From contig NVVB01000009.1 of the NCBI GenBank assembly GCA_002402085.1, forward strand, positions 61,657 through 68,387: a DNA stretch of 6,731 nt, written 5' to 3'. The translations under genes were made by a program, and so were the position numbers. The stretch comes from Gammaproteobacteria bacterium (lineage in GTDB: Bacteria > Pseudomonadota > Gammaproteobacteria > Pseudomonadales > UBA3067). Every line of letters begins with the position of its first letter. Position 1 is the first letter of the stretch. The notes under the pieces were generated by a model that ran no database searches, was not told the origin of the DNA, and worked only from the letters and a program-made list of their open reading frames with translations. Positions 1-6,692 of this stretch are shown one piece after another.

Positions 1-358
1 AGTTATTTGTTTATTTGGTTGTGGTGGTGAGAGAGATAAAGACAAGCGCCCTTTGATGGGAGAAATCGCGCAGCGCTACGCAGATGCTGTAGTGATCAGT
101 GCAGATAATTCACGTTCGGAGAATACCCTCGATATCGTTAAAGATATTTTGACGGGAATGTCTGATTCAGAACATGTCAAAGTCATTGAGGATCGCGCTA
201 AGGCGATCGACTATGCGATTTCTTTAGCAGGTAAAGGCGATTTGGTGCTGCTGGCGGGTAAAGGCGCAGAGACGACTCAAACGCTTAGCCAAGGTCAATT
301 CGAGTTTAGCGATTTTCAATGTGCGTTGGATACATTGAATAAAAGGGGGCTTCACTAG
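1..358 (+). CDS. murE: UDP-MurNAc-L-Ala-D-Glu--2,6-diaminopimelate ligase MurE, C-terminal part (5' end outside window)
   Basis: This is the last 118 codons of MurE, the cytoplasmic ATP-dependent ligase that adds the third stem-peptide residue to UDP-MurNAc-L-Ala-D-Glu. The frame is open from base 2, so the gene enters from upstream. Visible landmarks of the C-terminal ligase domain are the FGCGGERDKDKRPLMGEIA segment (about 14-73), a DNSRSEN segment (104-124) in place of the usual DNPRSE(D/N)P, and LLAGKGAET (248-274) in place of AGKGHE. The arginine of GGxRD, the Asn and Arg of DNxR and the Gly and Glu of GKGxE, all known from E. coli MurE to contact meso-diaminopimelate, are kept, so meso-DAP remains the expected substrate. 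The proline of DNPR and the histidine of GKGHE are replaced. The TAG stop shares its G with the GTG start of murF, implying coupled translation. Family assignment is secure from motifs and position; substrate specificity is inferred. Confidence 0.96.
   Translation, partial: VICLFGCGGERDKDKRPLMGEIAQRYADAVVISADNSRSENTLDIVKDILTGMSDSEHVKVIEDRAKAIDYAISLAGKGDLVLLAGKGAETTQTLSQGQFEFSDFQCALDTLNKRGLH
345..349 (+). promoter_or_regulatory. Ribosome binding site of murF
   Basis: A run of five G after AAAA lies 8 bases before the GTG at 358, inside the last codons of murE. It supports the GTG as the true murF start over the later in-frame ATG at 385, which would remove conserved N-terminal residues. Confidence 0.7.
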
Positions 359-1704
359 TGAAACTCTCTCAAGCGGCAAGGGCCATGGGCGGCCAACTAT
401 GGGGCCAAGACATTGAGTTTAGTTCCATCAGTACTGACACACGTACCTTACAAACGGGTGATGTATTCCTTGCTTTGCAAGGCCCAAATTTTGATGGCGC
501 GAGTTATTTCCAAGAGGCCATTGAGAAAGGCGCGGTCGCAGTGGTAGCTCAAAGCCGTGAAGGCGCACCGTGCCCGGTAGTATTGGTGAAAGACAGCCGT
601 TTGGCGCTGGGGCGATTGGCTCAAGCGTGGAAGGCTCAGACCAAATTAAAGTGTGTGGCATTAACCGGTAGTTGTGGCAAAACCACGGTTAAAGAAATGC
701 TGGCTTCGATATTGAACTTTGAAGGCAATACCTTAGCCACTGAGGGCAATTTAAATAACGACATTGGCGTGCCGTTGACGTTATTGAAAATTGATTCTGA
801 ACACCGTTATGCGGTGATAGAGCTAGGTGCGAGCGGGATGGGGGAAATTGCCTATTCGTCTCAATTAGTGAAGCCCGATGTGGCATTAGTGACCAATATT
901 GGTTCTGCTCATGTGGAGGGTTTTGGTGACTTGAATGGTGTTGCTCAGGCTAAAAGTGAAATATTTTCTTCTTTAAGCGATCAGGGAACGGCAGTTGTCA
1001 ATCTTAATGAACCTTATGCCGAAGGGTGGCTTAAGTCCCTGGGTGATAAAAAAGTCTTGGCGGTGGATTTTAAGCCCAATCAGAAAGCCGATATTTATCT
1101 GGAGAATTGGGCTTTTAATGGCGGTGCAACGACCAAGTTGTGGATTAAATTACCGTTTGATGCGGTGGAAGTGAATTTGAGCTTTTTAGGGCAGCACAAT
1201 GCACAAAATGCTGTTCTTGCGGCGGCGGCGGCATTTGCTTGCGGCGCTTCACGTGCGTCAATTAAGAAAGGCTTGGAAGCGTTGAGGCCGATTGCCGGTC
1301 GTTTACAAGTTAAAAAAAGCGTTACAGGAAAAACCATTATTGATGATTCTTATAACGCTAACCCTCACTCTGTTCGGGCGGCAATAGATACGCTGGGTCA
1401 GTACGAGGGCAAGCAAGCACTGATTTTGGGCACTATGGGTGAGTTGGGTTCAGAGGCTGCGTCTTATCACCATCAGGTAGGGGAGTATGCGCGACTCAAA
1501 GGGCTTAAAAAATTAATTGCCGTTGGTGAGTATTGCAACGATGTAGGGGCCGGGTATGGAAAGACGGCGCAGCTATTTGAAGACAACGAAATGTTGATGG
1601 CTGATTTAGAAAGATTAATTAACGACGATGAAGTCGTTTTAGTGAAAGGATCTCGAAGTGCAAGAATGGAAAATATTGTCAATATGATTGTTGAAAGGCT
1701 CTAA
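358..1704 (+). CDS. murF: UDP-MurNAc-tripeptide--D-alanyl-D-alanine ligase MurF
   Basis: MurF joins D-Ala-D-Ala to UDP-MurNAc-tripeptide with ATP in the cytoplasm, completing the pentapeptide precursor. The 448-residue product is close to the roughly 450 usual for the family. Domain order is normal: an N-terminal UDP-binding domain with STDTR and GDVFLALQG (about residues 25-42), the central ATPase domain with P-loop TGSCGKTT (103-110), EGNLNND (129-135) and [10 protein letters not shown] (155-164), and the C-terminal domain with DDSYNANP (329-336), the signature that separates MurF from MurC, MurD and MurE. A GTG start is chosen because it overlaps the murE TAG by one base, has a G-rich ribosome site 8 bases upstream, and gives the expected N-terminus. 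An Ala-rich stretch from four GCG codons plus GCA (1219-1233) lies in the helix after the NAQNA motif; such helices are normal in Mur ligases. The gene appears intact. Confidence 0.98.
   Translation: MKLSQAARAMGGQLWGQDIEFSSISTDTRTLQTGDVFLALQGPNFDGASYFQEAIEKGAVAVVAQSREGAPCPVVLVKDSRLALGRLAQAWKAQTKLKCVALTGSCGKTTVKEMLASILNFEGNTLATEGNLNNDIGVPLTLLKIDSEHRYAVIELGASGMGEIAYSSQLVKPDVALVTNIGSAHVEGFGDLNGVAQAKSEIFSSLSDQGTAVVNLNEPYAEGWLKSLGDKKVLAVDFKPNQKADIYLENWAFNGGATTKLWIKLPFDAVEVNLSFLGQHNAQNAVLAAAAAFACGASRASIKKGLEALRPIAGRLQVKKSVTGKTIIDDSYNANPHSVRAAIDTLGQYEGKQALILGTMGELGSEAASYHHQVGEYARLKGLKKLIAVGEYCNDVGAGYGKTAQLFEDNEMLMADLERLINDDEVVLVKGSRSARMENIVNMIVERL
1693..1698 (+). promoter_or_regulatory. Ribosome binding site of mraY
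   Basis: GAAAGG, inside the last codons of murF, lies 10 bases before the ATG at 1709. It favours that ATG over the in-frame TTG codons at 1688 and 1691. Confidence 0.6.
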
Positions 1705-1708
1705 ATTA

Positions 1709-2791
1709 ATGCTCTTACTATTAGCCGATTATTTAACTCAGTTTAATCACAATTTTTCTGTGATCCAGTATCTCTCGTTAAGAGCGATTATGGGGGTGCT
1801 CACTGCGCTGGTTTTCTTATTGGTCTTTGGGCCAATTATGATTCGACGCTTGAGCTATTACCAAATTGGTCAATCCATTCGAGATGATGGTCCTCAGTCA
1901 CACCTTTCTAAGGCCGGTACGCCGACTATGGGGGGAGCGTTAATACTCGTGGCTATTGTCGTGAGTGCGCTGTTATGGGCGGACTTATCGAACCGATACG
2001 TTTGGGTGGTTTTGGTTGTTACCCTGATGTTTGGGATCGTTGGTTGGGTGGATGATTATCGTAAAGTAGTGGAGAAGAATTCTGTTGGTTTACCTGGGCG
2101 CTGGAAATTATTTTGGCAATCCATCACTGGCTTGGGCGCTGCGTATTATCTCTATGCCAGTGCGGTAACGCCGGAACAAACACAAATGATCGTGCCTTTG
2201 TTTAAAGATGTTGTCATTGATATTGGTATTTTCTATGTTGTGCTTTCCTATTTTGTCATTGTTGGTTCCAGTAATGCAGTGAACTTGACTGATGGCTTGG
2301 ATGGCTTGGCGATCATGCCAACAGTGATGGTCGCGGGCGCGTTGGGTGTGTTTGCCTATTTAGGGGGCCATTATCGTTTTGCCGAATACCTTCATATTCC
2401 CTTTATTGCAGGGGCGGGTGAGCTGTTAATTATTTGCGCCGCCATGGTAGGCGCAGGTTTGGGGTTTTTGTGGTTTAACACCTATCCCGCGCAGATATTC
2501 ATGGGGGATGTTGGTGCGTTGGCTTTGGGCGCTGCATTAGGGGTTATTGCGGTTATTATCCGGCAGGAATTTGTGCTCTTTATTATGGGCGGGGTGTTCG
2601 TAATGGAAACGGTGTCCGTTATTTTACAGGTGGCCTCCTTTAAATTGACGGGTAAACGAATTTTTAAAATGGCACCGATTCATCATCATTTTGAATTAAA
2701 AGGTTGGCCAGAGCCTAAAGTTATTGTTCGATTCTGGATTATCACCGTTATTTTAGTATTGGTTGGGTTTGCAACTTTGAAACTGCGTTAA
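1709..2791 (+). CDS. mraY: Phospho-N-acetylmuramoyl-pentapeptide-transferase MraY
   Basis: MraY is the inner-membrane enzyme that transfers phospho-MurNAc-pentapeptide from UDP to undecaprenyl phosphate, forming lipid I. From the ATG at 1709 the protein has 360 residues, the E. coli length, and starts MLLLLADYL, aligning with the E. coli N-terminus; an upstream in-frame TTG at 1688 would add seven unneeded residues. Signatures seen: [19 protein letters not shown] after the first membrane helix, the Asp pair of VDDYRK at 115-116, [10 protein letters not shown] (about 190-200), the Asp of IFMGDVGAL at 267, and the [15 protein letters not shown] block with its histidines at 325-327. The three aspartates have the same numbers as the catalytic residues known in E. 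coli. The sequence is strongly hydrophobic with about ten potential membrane segments. It follows murF after 4 bases and its stop codon overlaps the AAGGA before murD. Nothing is missing or out of place. Confidence 0.98.
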   Translation: MLLLLADYLTQFNHNFSVIQYLSLRAIMGVLTALVFLLVFGPIMIRRLSYYQIGQSIRDDGPQSHLSKAGTPTMGGALILVAIVVSALLWADLSNRYVWVVLVVTLMFGIVGWVDDYRKVVEKNSVGLPGRWKLFWQSITGLGAAYYLYASAVTPEQTQMIVPLFKDVVIDIGIFYVVLSYFVIVGSSNAVNLTDGLDGLAIMPTVMVAGALGVFAYLGGHYRFAEYLHIPFIAGAGELLIICAAMVGAGLGFLWFNTYPAQIFMGDVGALALGAALGVIAVIIRQEFVLFIMGGVFVMETVSVILQVASFKLTGKRIFKMAPIHHHFELKGWPEPKVIVRFWIITVILVLVGFATLKLR

Positions 2792-2794
2792 GGA
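2790..2794 (+). promoter_or_regulatory. Probable ribosome binding site of murD
   Basis: AAGGA overlaps the mraY TAA stop and sits 13 bases before the murD ATG. The spacing is longer than ideal, but no better candidate lies in the 16-base gap. Confidence 0.5.
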
Positions 2795-2807
2795 TTTTAA
2801 ATAAACA

Positions 2808-4190
2808 ATGGCGCAGAACAAGCCTTATTACTTGGTAGTTGGATTGGGGAAAACAGGGGTTTCCTGTGTGAACTTTTTACGAGCCAGAAATATAGCAGTC
2901 AAAGTGACTGATTCACGATTGAGTCCGCCTGAGTTGGATTCGGTTCGTGGTCTTGTGTCTGATGAAAATATTTCACTCGGTGGTTTTGATTACAGTCTTA
3001 TTGCTGGGGCAAGTAAAGTAATTGTTAGTCCCGGAATCGCCATGAATGATCCCTTCGTGCAAAAGGCGATTGATTGTGGGAAAGAGGTCGTCGGAGATAT
3101 TCAGGTATTTTCTGATCACAGACAAAACCCAATGGTTGGAATTACCGGTGCCAATGCAAAAAGTACTGTGTGCAGTTTGGTACGAGATATGTTGGTCAGT
3201 GCCGGAAAAATAACGGCGCTGGGAGGCAATATCGGCGTCCCTGCTCTTGACCTACTGGGGTCGGAGGCTGACGAGGCGGATGTTTTTGTTTTGGAGTTGT
3301 CTAGCTTTCAATTGGAAACGGTACGCGATTTACCGCTTCAGGTCGGTAGCATATTAAATATTAGTCCAGACCATATGGATCGTTATGAGTCTTTGGCAGA
3401 TTACGTGAAGGCCAAACAGAACATTTATAAAAACGCGCGTACGTTGGTTGTGAATCGAGAGGATCGAGCGACTTACCCTGAGGTATTAACGGATGAGCAA
3501 ACGTTAATTAGTTTTGGCATGGATGCGCCAGAAAGTAATCACTTTGGCATTCGTGAAATTGATGGTGCACGGTACTTTGTGCACGGACAGAAATCCTTGC
3601 TGGCGGTTAATGATGCGAAGTTACGGGGTGCGCACAATTATTCGAATATATTGGCGGCCTTCTGCATCTGTGAAGGTATCGGGGTTGATTTAGATAAAGC
3701 GAGCGATGCAGTCAAAGAATTTGCCGGATTGCCTCATCGATGCGAATGGGTGGGGTGTTTTGATCGGGTTGACTGGATTAATGACTCTAAGGGCACCAAC
3801 GTTGGGGCGACCCTGGCGGCGATTGAAGGGTTTCAGTCCGAGACTTCGGGCGAGATCCATTTAATCTTAGGAGGCGTGGCGAAAGGCGCAGATTTTTCTC
3901 CCCTAGCGGATGCGCTCAGCGATCAGATCGGTTCGATATTCCTTTATGGTGAAGATGCGTTAGCCATTCAAAGTTGTCTTGATCAACGCGAAAAGGGTTC
4001 CGTATCGTGTGTTCAAGTCCAGTCATTGTCAGAGGCTGTGAATAGGGCGAAGCAAGTAGCGCTAGAAGGTGATTTGGTACTGTTTTCCCCCGCGTGCGCT
4101 AGCTTTGATATGTTTGATGATTTTGAACACCGAGGCAACGCGTTTAAACAATGGGTGAATGAACTGCAAGGAGGGACATTGAACGAATGA
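2808..4190 (+). CDS. murD: UDP-N-acetylmuramoyl-L-alanine--D-glutamate ligase MurD
   Basis: MurD adds D-glutamate to UDP-MurNAc-L-Ala using ATP in the cytoplasm, the second amino-acid step of precursor assembly. The 460-residue product is slightly longer than E. coli MurD (about 438). Visible in order: the N-terminal Rossmann-like UDP-binding domain with VVGLGKTGVS (about 10-19) and SPGI; the central ATPase domain with P-loop TGANAKST (113-120), GGNIGVPALDLL, ELSSFQLET (163-171), SPDHMDRY (186-193) and AKQNIYKNA containing Lys203, matching the carbamylated lysine of the family; then GAHNYSN, LPHRCEWV (His310) and the C-terminal domain with NDSKGTNVGATLAAIEGF (from 325) and SPACASFDMFDDFEHRG near the end. 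The P-loop has Ala where E. coli has Gly (NAKST for NGKST), a variant I recall from pseudomonad-type MurD, so not a defect. The ATG at 2808 is the only start giving the full N-terminal domain. The gene ends in an ATGA overlap with ftsW. Confidence 0.98.
   Translation: MAQNKPYYLVVGLGKTGVSCVNFLRARNIAVKVTDSRLSPPELDSVRGLVSDENISLGGFDYSLIAGASKVIVSPGIAMNDPFVQKAIDCGKEVVGDIQVFSDHRQNPMVGITGANAKSTVCSLVRDMLVSAGKITALGGNIGVPALDLLGSEADEADVFVLELSSFQLETVRDLPLQVGSILNISPDHMDRYESLADYVKAKQNIYKNARTLVVNREDRATYPEVLTDEQTLISFGMDAPESNHFGIREIDGARYFVHGQKSLLAVNDAKLRGAHNYSNILAAFCICEGIGVDLDKASDAVKEFAGLPHRCEWVGCFDRVDWINDSKGTNVGATLAAIEGFQSETSGEIHLILGGVAKGADFSPLADALSDQIGSIFLYGEDALAIQSCLDQREKGSVSCVQVQSLSEAVNRAKQVALEGDLVLFSPACASFDMFDDFEHRGNAFKQWVNELQGGTLNE
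4168..4175 (+). promoter_or_regulatory. Strong ribosome binding site of ftsW
   Basis: AAGGAGGG, the strongest Shine-Dalgarno match in the window, lies inside the end of murD 11 bases before the ATG at 4187. It supports that start over the in-frame ATG at codon 17 (4235). Confidence 0.75.
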
Positions 4191-5482
4191 ATACTTCGAA
4201 TGATCTTTCCTTCTCCGCACCCTCGTCTGGCGCCATGAATCGACAATCGGTATTGTTTTTATGTGCGGCGAGTTTGGTGTGTATTGGCTTTGTAGTGGTG
4301 TTTTCAGCGTCATTAGATATCGCAGAAAGCTTAGCCAATAATCCACTGTATTTTGTTAAGCGCCAAGGCACTTTTATTATTCTTGGCTTAATGGTGAGCT
4401 TTATTGTCTATCAAGTTCCCATGGATTTATGGCAAAAAAACGGTGTTTTGCTGTTTCTTGTTTCCTTTTTGTTGTTGGTGATTGTGTTGATACCGTTTAT
4501 TGGCCATTCGGTGAACGGAAGTCGTCGCTGGATTCCGTTAGGCGTGACTAATTTTCAGCCTTCCGAGATCGTTAAAGTGTTTATGTTGATCTATTTGGCG
4601 GGTTATATCGTTCGCAAGAAGGTTGAGATGGAAACGCTGTGGTCTGCTTTTCTGAAGCCTATGGGGGTTCTTTTATCAATTATCATACTGCTGCTTATGG
4701 AACCTGATTTCGGCTCAGTGGTGGTGTTGGTGCTGGCCTATTTAAGTATGTTGTTTTTGGGTGGCGTGAAAGTTTCTCGGTTTTTTGCCTTGGTTGGCGT
4801 GTGTGTAGTCGCGCTTGGTCTGCTGGCTTTTTCTCAGCCTTATCGCGTGGCGCGACTAAAGTCATTTCTTGAACCGTGGGAGCATCAGTTTTCCTCGGGT
4901 TATCAGTTAACACAAAGTTTGATTGCATTTGGGCGAGGAGAGTACTTTGGTGTTGGTTTAGGCAATGGCGTGCAAAAATTGTTTTACTTGCCGGAGGCGC
5001 ACACTGACTTTGTTTTCGCTGTACTTGCTGAAGAGTTAGGGTTGGTGGGTAATTTGTTGGTTGTTGGTTTATTCCTTTGTCTATTTATTACTGGGCTAAT
5101 GATTGGCCGTAACGCTGAAAAAGTAGGGCGGTTTTTTAGCGCCCAATTGGTCTACGGGCTCAGTGTGTTAATGGCGGTGCAAGCGCTGTTTAATTTAGGC
5201 GTGAATATGGGCTTATTGCCCACCAAAGGGCTGACTTTACCGTTAATGAGTTACGGCGGAAGCAGTATGCTGGTTAGTTTTTTTGTGCTGGCGATTATCG
5301 CGCGGGTAGAACGTGAGACTCGAGAAATTGAAGCGCAAATGGTGCCTTTGAAGAAGCCTAAGAAAACGCCGAAGAAGTCTGAAAAGAATACTGTAAAGAA
5401 AACCCCTATAAAAACGCCAGATAGCAAGGCGAGTAGTGCTAAGTCCGAAAAACAGGCGAAACATAAAGTGGTGGTAGCGTAA
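4187..5482 (+). CDS. ftsW: Septal peptidoglycan polymerase FtsW (SEDS family) with Lys-rich C-terminal tail
   Basis: FtsW is the inner-membrane SEDS glycosyltransferase that polymerises lipid II at the division septum together with its partner transpeptidase FtsI (PBP3). The 431-residue product has about ten hydrophobic segments (first near 21-42, last near 350-373). SEDS signatures include GSRRWIPLG followed by FQPSEIVK (111-130), MEPDFGS (171-177), the loop LPEAHTDFVFAVLAEELG with the conserved catalytic-type Asp274, and NLGVNMGLLPTKGLTLPLMSYGGSS (about 336-360). FtsW rather than RodA is indicated by position between murD and murG. Beyond the last membrane helix, residues 386-431 form a hydrophilic tail with about 15 lysines and several Thr-Pro pairs, whereas E. 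coli FtsW ends soon after this helix. The start overlaps the murD stop as ATGA and has a strong ribosome site. Ends 3 bases before murG in the same frame. The fold and role are secure; the tail's role is unknown. Confidence 0.97.
   Translation: MNTSNDLSFSAPSSGAMNRQSVLFLCAASLVCIGFVVVFSASLDIAESLANNPLYFVKRQGTFIILGLMVSFIVYQVPMDLWQKNGVLLFLVSFLLLVIVLIPFIGHSVNGSRRWIPLGVTNFQPSEIVKVFMLIYLAGYIVRKKVEMETLWSAFLKPMGVLLSIIILLLMEPDFGSVVVLVLAYLSMLFLGGVKVSRFFALVGVCVVALGLLAFSQPYRVARLKSFLEPWEHQFSSGYQLTQSLIAFGRGEYFGVGLGNGVQKLFYLPEAHTDFVFAVLAEELGLVGNLLVVGLFLCLFITGLMIGRNAEKVGRFFSAQLVYGLSVLMAVQALFNLGVNMGLLPTKGLTLPLMSYGGSSMLVSFFVLAIIARVERETREIEAQMVPLKKPKKTPKKSEKNTVKKTPIKTPDSKASSAKSEKQAKHKVVVA
5342..5479 (+). other. 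Low-complexity Lys/Thr/Pro-rich cytoplasmic tail of FtsW
   Basis: Codons 386-431 of ftsW encode a tail with KKPKKTPKK, KKTPIKTP and a final Lys/Ser/Ala section, about 15 lysines in all and only three acidic residues. With ten membrane helices and a cytoplasmic N-terminus it would face the cytoplasm. It is expected to be disordered; this is inference from composition. Confidence 0.75.
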
Positions 5483-5485
5483 TTC

Positions 5486-6610
5486 ATGGTTGAGCTGGAT
5501 CAAGCGAAAAAACAACAAATACGTAAAGTGCTGATTATGGCAGGGGGCACCGGTGGGCATGTGTTTCCTGCTTTGGCCGTTGCACGTGCTTTGATCGAGC
5601 AAGGTGTACAAGTAGAGTGGCTGGGGACTCGCCAAGGTATTGAAGCGAAAATTGTTGAAGCCGAGCCGAATATTGTCATTCATTACTTGAACATTGAAGG
5701 GATTCGAGGCCAAGGGGTGAAGCGCTTGTTGATGGCCCCTTTAAAAATTAGTGGCGCTATTTATCAGGCGGTGAAAATTTGTAATTCGATTCGTCCTGAT
5801 GTTGTACTTGGAATGGGCGGTTTTGTTACTGGCCCTGGAGGCGTTGCGGCACGTCTTAGTGGTATCCCATTGGTTATCCATGAGCAAAATGCTGTCGCGG
5901 GGATGACCAATAAAATGTTGTCCTATATTTCGAATAAAGTCTTTGAAGCGTTTCCCAACACCTTTCCTCGGCGTGCTTGGGTAACTGAAAATAGAATATT
6001 GGCGACCGGTAATCCTGTGCGTGTGGATATTGAATCCGTGTCGAATCCAGAGCAAAAGTATTGTGACCGAAATGGGCCTATTCGCATCTTAGTGTTAGGG
6101 GGCAGTCAGGGGGCCGTGGCACTAAATAACTTGGTGCCTGAGACGATTGCAAAAATTGATATTGATGACCGACCTCTAATTAGGCACCAAGTAGGGCCTT
6201 TGAATCTTGATGCAGCGCAACGCGCTTACGAAGAAAGGTCCGTGCAAGCGAATGTGGTGCCTTTTATAGACGATATGGCCGAAGCGTATCAGTGGGCTGA
6301 TTTCACGATTTGTCGTGCTGGCGCGTTGACGTTAAGTGAGCTGCAGCAAGCTGGATTGCCCGGAGTTTTAGTCCCGTACCCGTATGCGGTTGATGACCAT
6401 CAAACGCGTAATGCGGAGGTCTTGGTTCAGGCGGGTGGGGCAGTCTTAGTGCAGCAAGCAGACATTGATGTAGAGCAGTTAAAACGTTTGATTATAGATA
6501 TGAGTTGTCGAGATAAGTTAATAAAGATGGCGGTTGCCGCTAAATCAAGTGGAATTCCGAACGCTACCGAAACGGTGGTCAATCAATGTTTGGAGTTTGC
6601 TAATGCCTGA
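5486..6610 (+). CDS. murG: UDP-GlcNAc--lipid I N-acetylglucosaminyltransferase MurG
   Basis: MurG is the peripheral inner-membrane GT28 (GT-B fold) enzyme that adds GlcNAc from UDP-GlcNAc to lipid I, producing lipid II on the cytoplasmic face. The 374-residue product is within the usual 355-375 range. N-terminal acceptor domain: GGTGGHVFPALAVA with His25 (G-rich loop 20-25), LGMGGFVTGPGG (about 109-120), HEQNAVAG. C-terminal donor domain: TGNPVR, VLGGSQGA (203-210), FIDDMAEAYQWAD, CRAGALTLSE ending at Glu285, and PYPYAVDDHQTRNA with His305-Gln306, which belong to the UDP-GlcNAc site in E. coli MurG. The ATG at 5486 is the earliest possible start because the ftsW TAA lies two codons upstream in the same frame; only a weak GGTGGT (about 5470-5475) precedes it, so translation probably depends on ribosomes finishing ftsW. 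Its last eight bases overlap murC. Complete and ordinary in its conserved motifs. Confidence 0.98.
   Translation: MVELDQAKKQQIRKVLIMAGGTGGHVFPALAVARALIEQGVQVEWLGTRQGIEAKIVEAEPNIVIHYLNIEGIRGQGVKRLLMAPLKISGAIYQAVKICNSIRPDVVLGMGGFVTGPGGVAARLSGIPLVIHEQNAVAGMTNKMLSYISNKVFEAFPNTFPRRAWVTENRILATGNPVRVDIESVSNPEQKYCDRNGPIRILVLGGSQGAVALNNLVPETIAKIDIDDRPLIRHQVGPLNLDAAQRAYEERSVQANVVPFIDDMAEAYQWADFTICRAGALTLSELQQAGLPGVLVPYPYAVDDHQTRNAEVLVQAGGAVLVQQADIDVEQLKRLIIDMSCRDKLIKMAVAAKSSGIPNATETVVNQCLEFANA
6591..6595 (+). promoter_or_regulatory. Ribosome binding site for the first murC start
   Basis: TGGAG at the end of murG is 7 bases before the ATG at 6603, which makes that ATG the best-supported murC start. The later in-frame ATG at 6633 has no good site; the one at 6663 has AAGG at 6647-6650, 12 bases away. 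Confidence 0.55.
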
Positions 6611-6692
6611 TAAATCGAAAGAAAATAATTCAATGGTGAATAAGTCAAGGCCAATTAGTTCAATGTCGAATAAAGCAAGCGCTGATAACATT
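6603..6692 (+). repeat. Three degenerate tandem 30-bp units at the murC 5' end
   Basis: Units at 6603-6632, 6633-6662 and 6663-6692 each open with ATG and encode M-x-(D/N)-K-(S/A) followed by five variable residues. Aligned without gaps, units 1 and 2 share 18 of 30 bases by my hand count, units 2 and 3 and units 1 and 3 about 16 of 30. Units 2 and 3 match best around TTCAATG and GAATAA. The match is degenerate and A-rich composition contributes, so an origin by tandem duplication is plausible, not proven. Confidence 0.5.

Noticed and set aside
1219..1233. GCG-repeat tract (four GCG plus GCA) in murF
   Set aside because: It encodes the Ala-rich helix that commonly follows the NAxNA motif in Mur ligases; the tract is short and in whole codons, so phase variation is unlikely.
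1312..1318. Run of seven A in murF as a possible slippage site
   Set aside because: The frame is intact on both sides and it encodes a normal Lys-Lys-Ser; short A runs are expected in this composition.
1688..1708. Earlier TTG start for mraY inside murF
   Set aside because: Starting at the ATG at 1709 gives exactly 360 residues, aligns with the E. coli N-terminus and places the catalytic aspartates at the known positions.
3147..3167. MurD P-loop with Ala in place of the usual Gly (GANAKST)
   Set aside because: From memory this NAKST form is common in pseudomonad-type MurD, so it is a lineage feature rather than a broken ATP site.
4062..4371. Several overlapping antisense open frames across the murD-ftsW junction
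   Set aside because: They overlap each other in different frames and lie opposite conserved MurD and FtsW sequence; they are shadows of the coding strand.
4435..4441. Slippery-type heptamer A_AAA_AAC in the zero frame of ftsW
   Set aside because: There is no clear downstream stimulatory hairpin or upstream Shine-Dalgarno spacer that I can see, and the AAA and AAC codons encode ordinary Lys-Asn in a membrane loop; one such heptamer is expected by chance.
5243..5713. Long antisense open frame of 156 codons opposite the ftsW end and murG start
   Set aside because: It lies fully opposite two well-supported genes, has no recognisable domain, no evident ribosome site, and its Arg/Phe-rich composition is what the complement of the Lys-rich FtsW tail would give.
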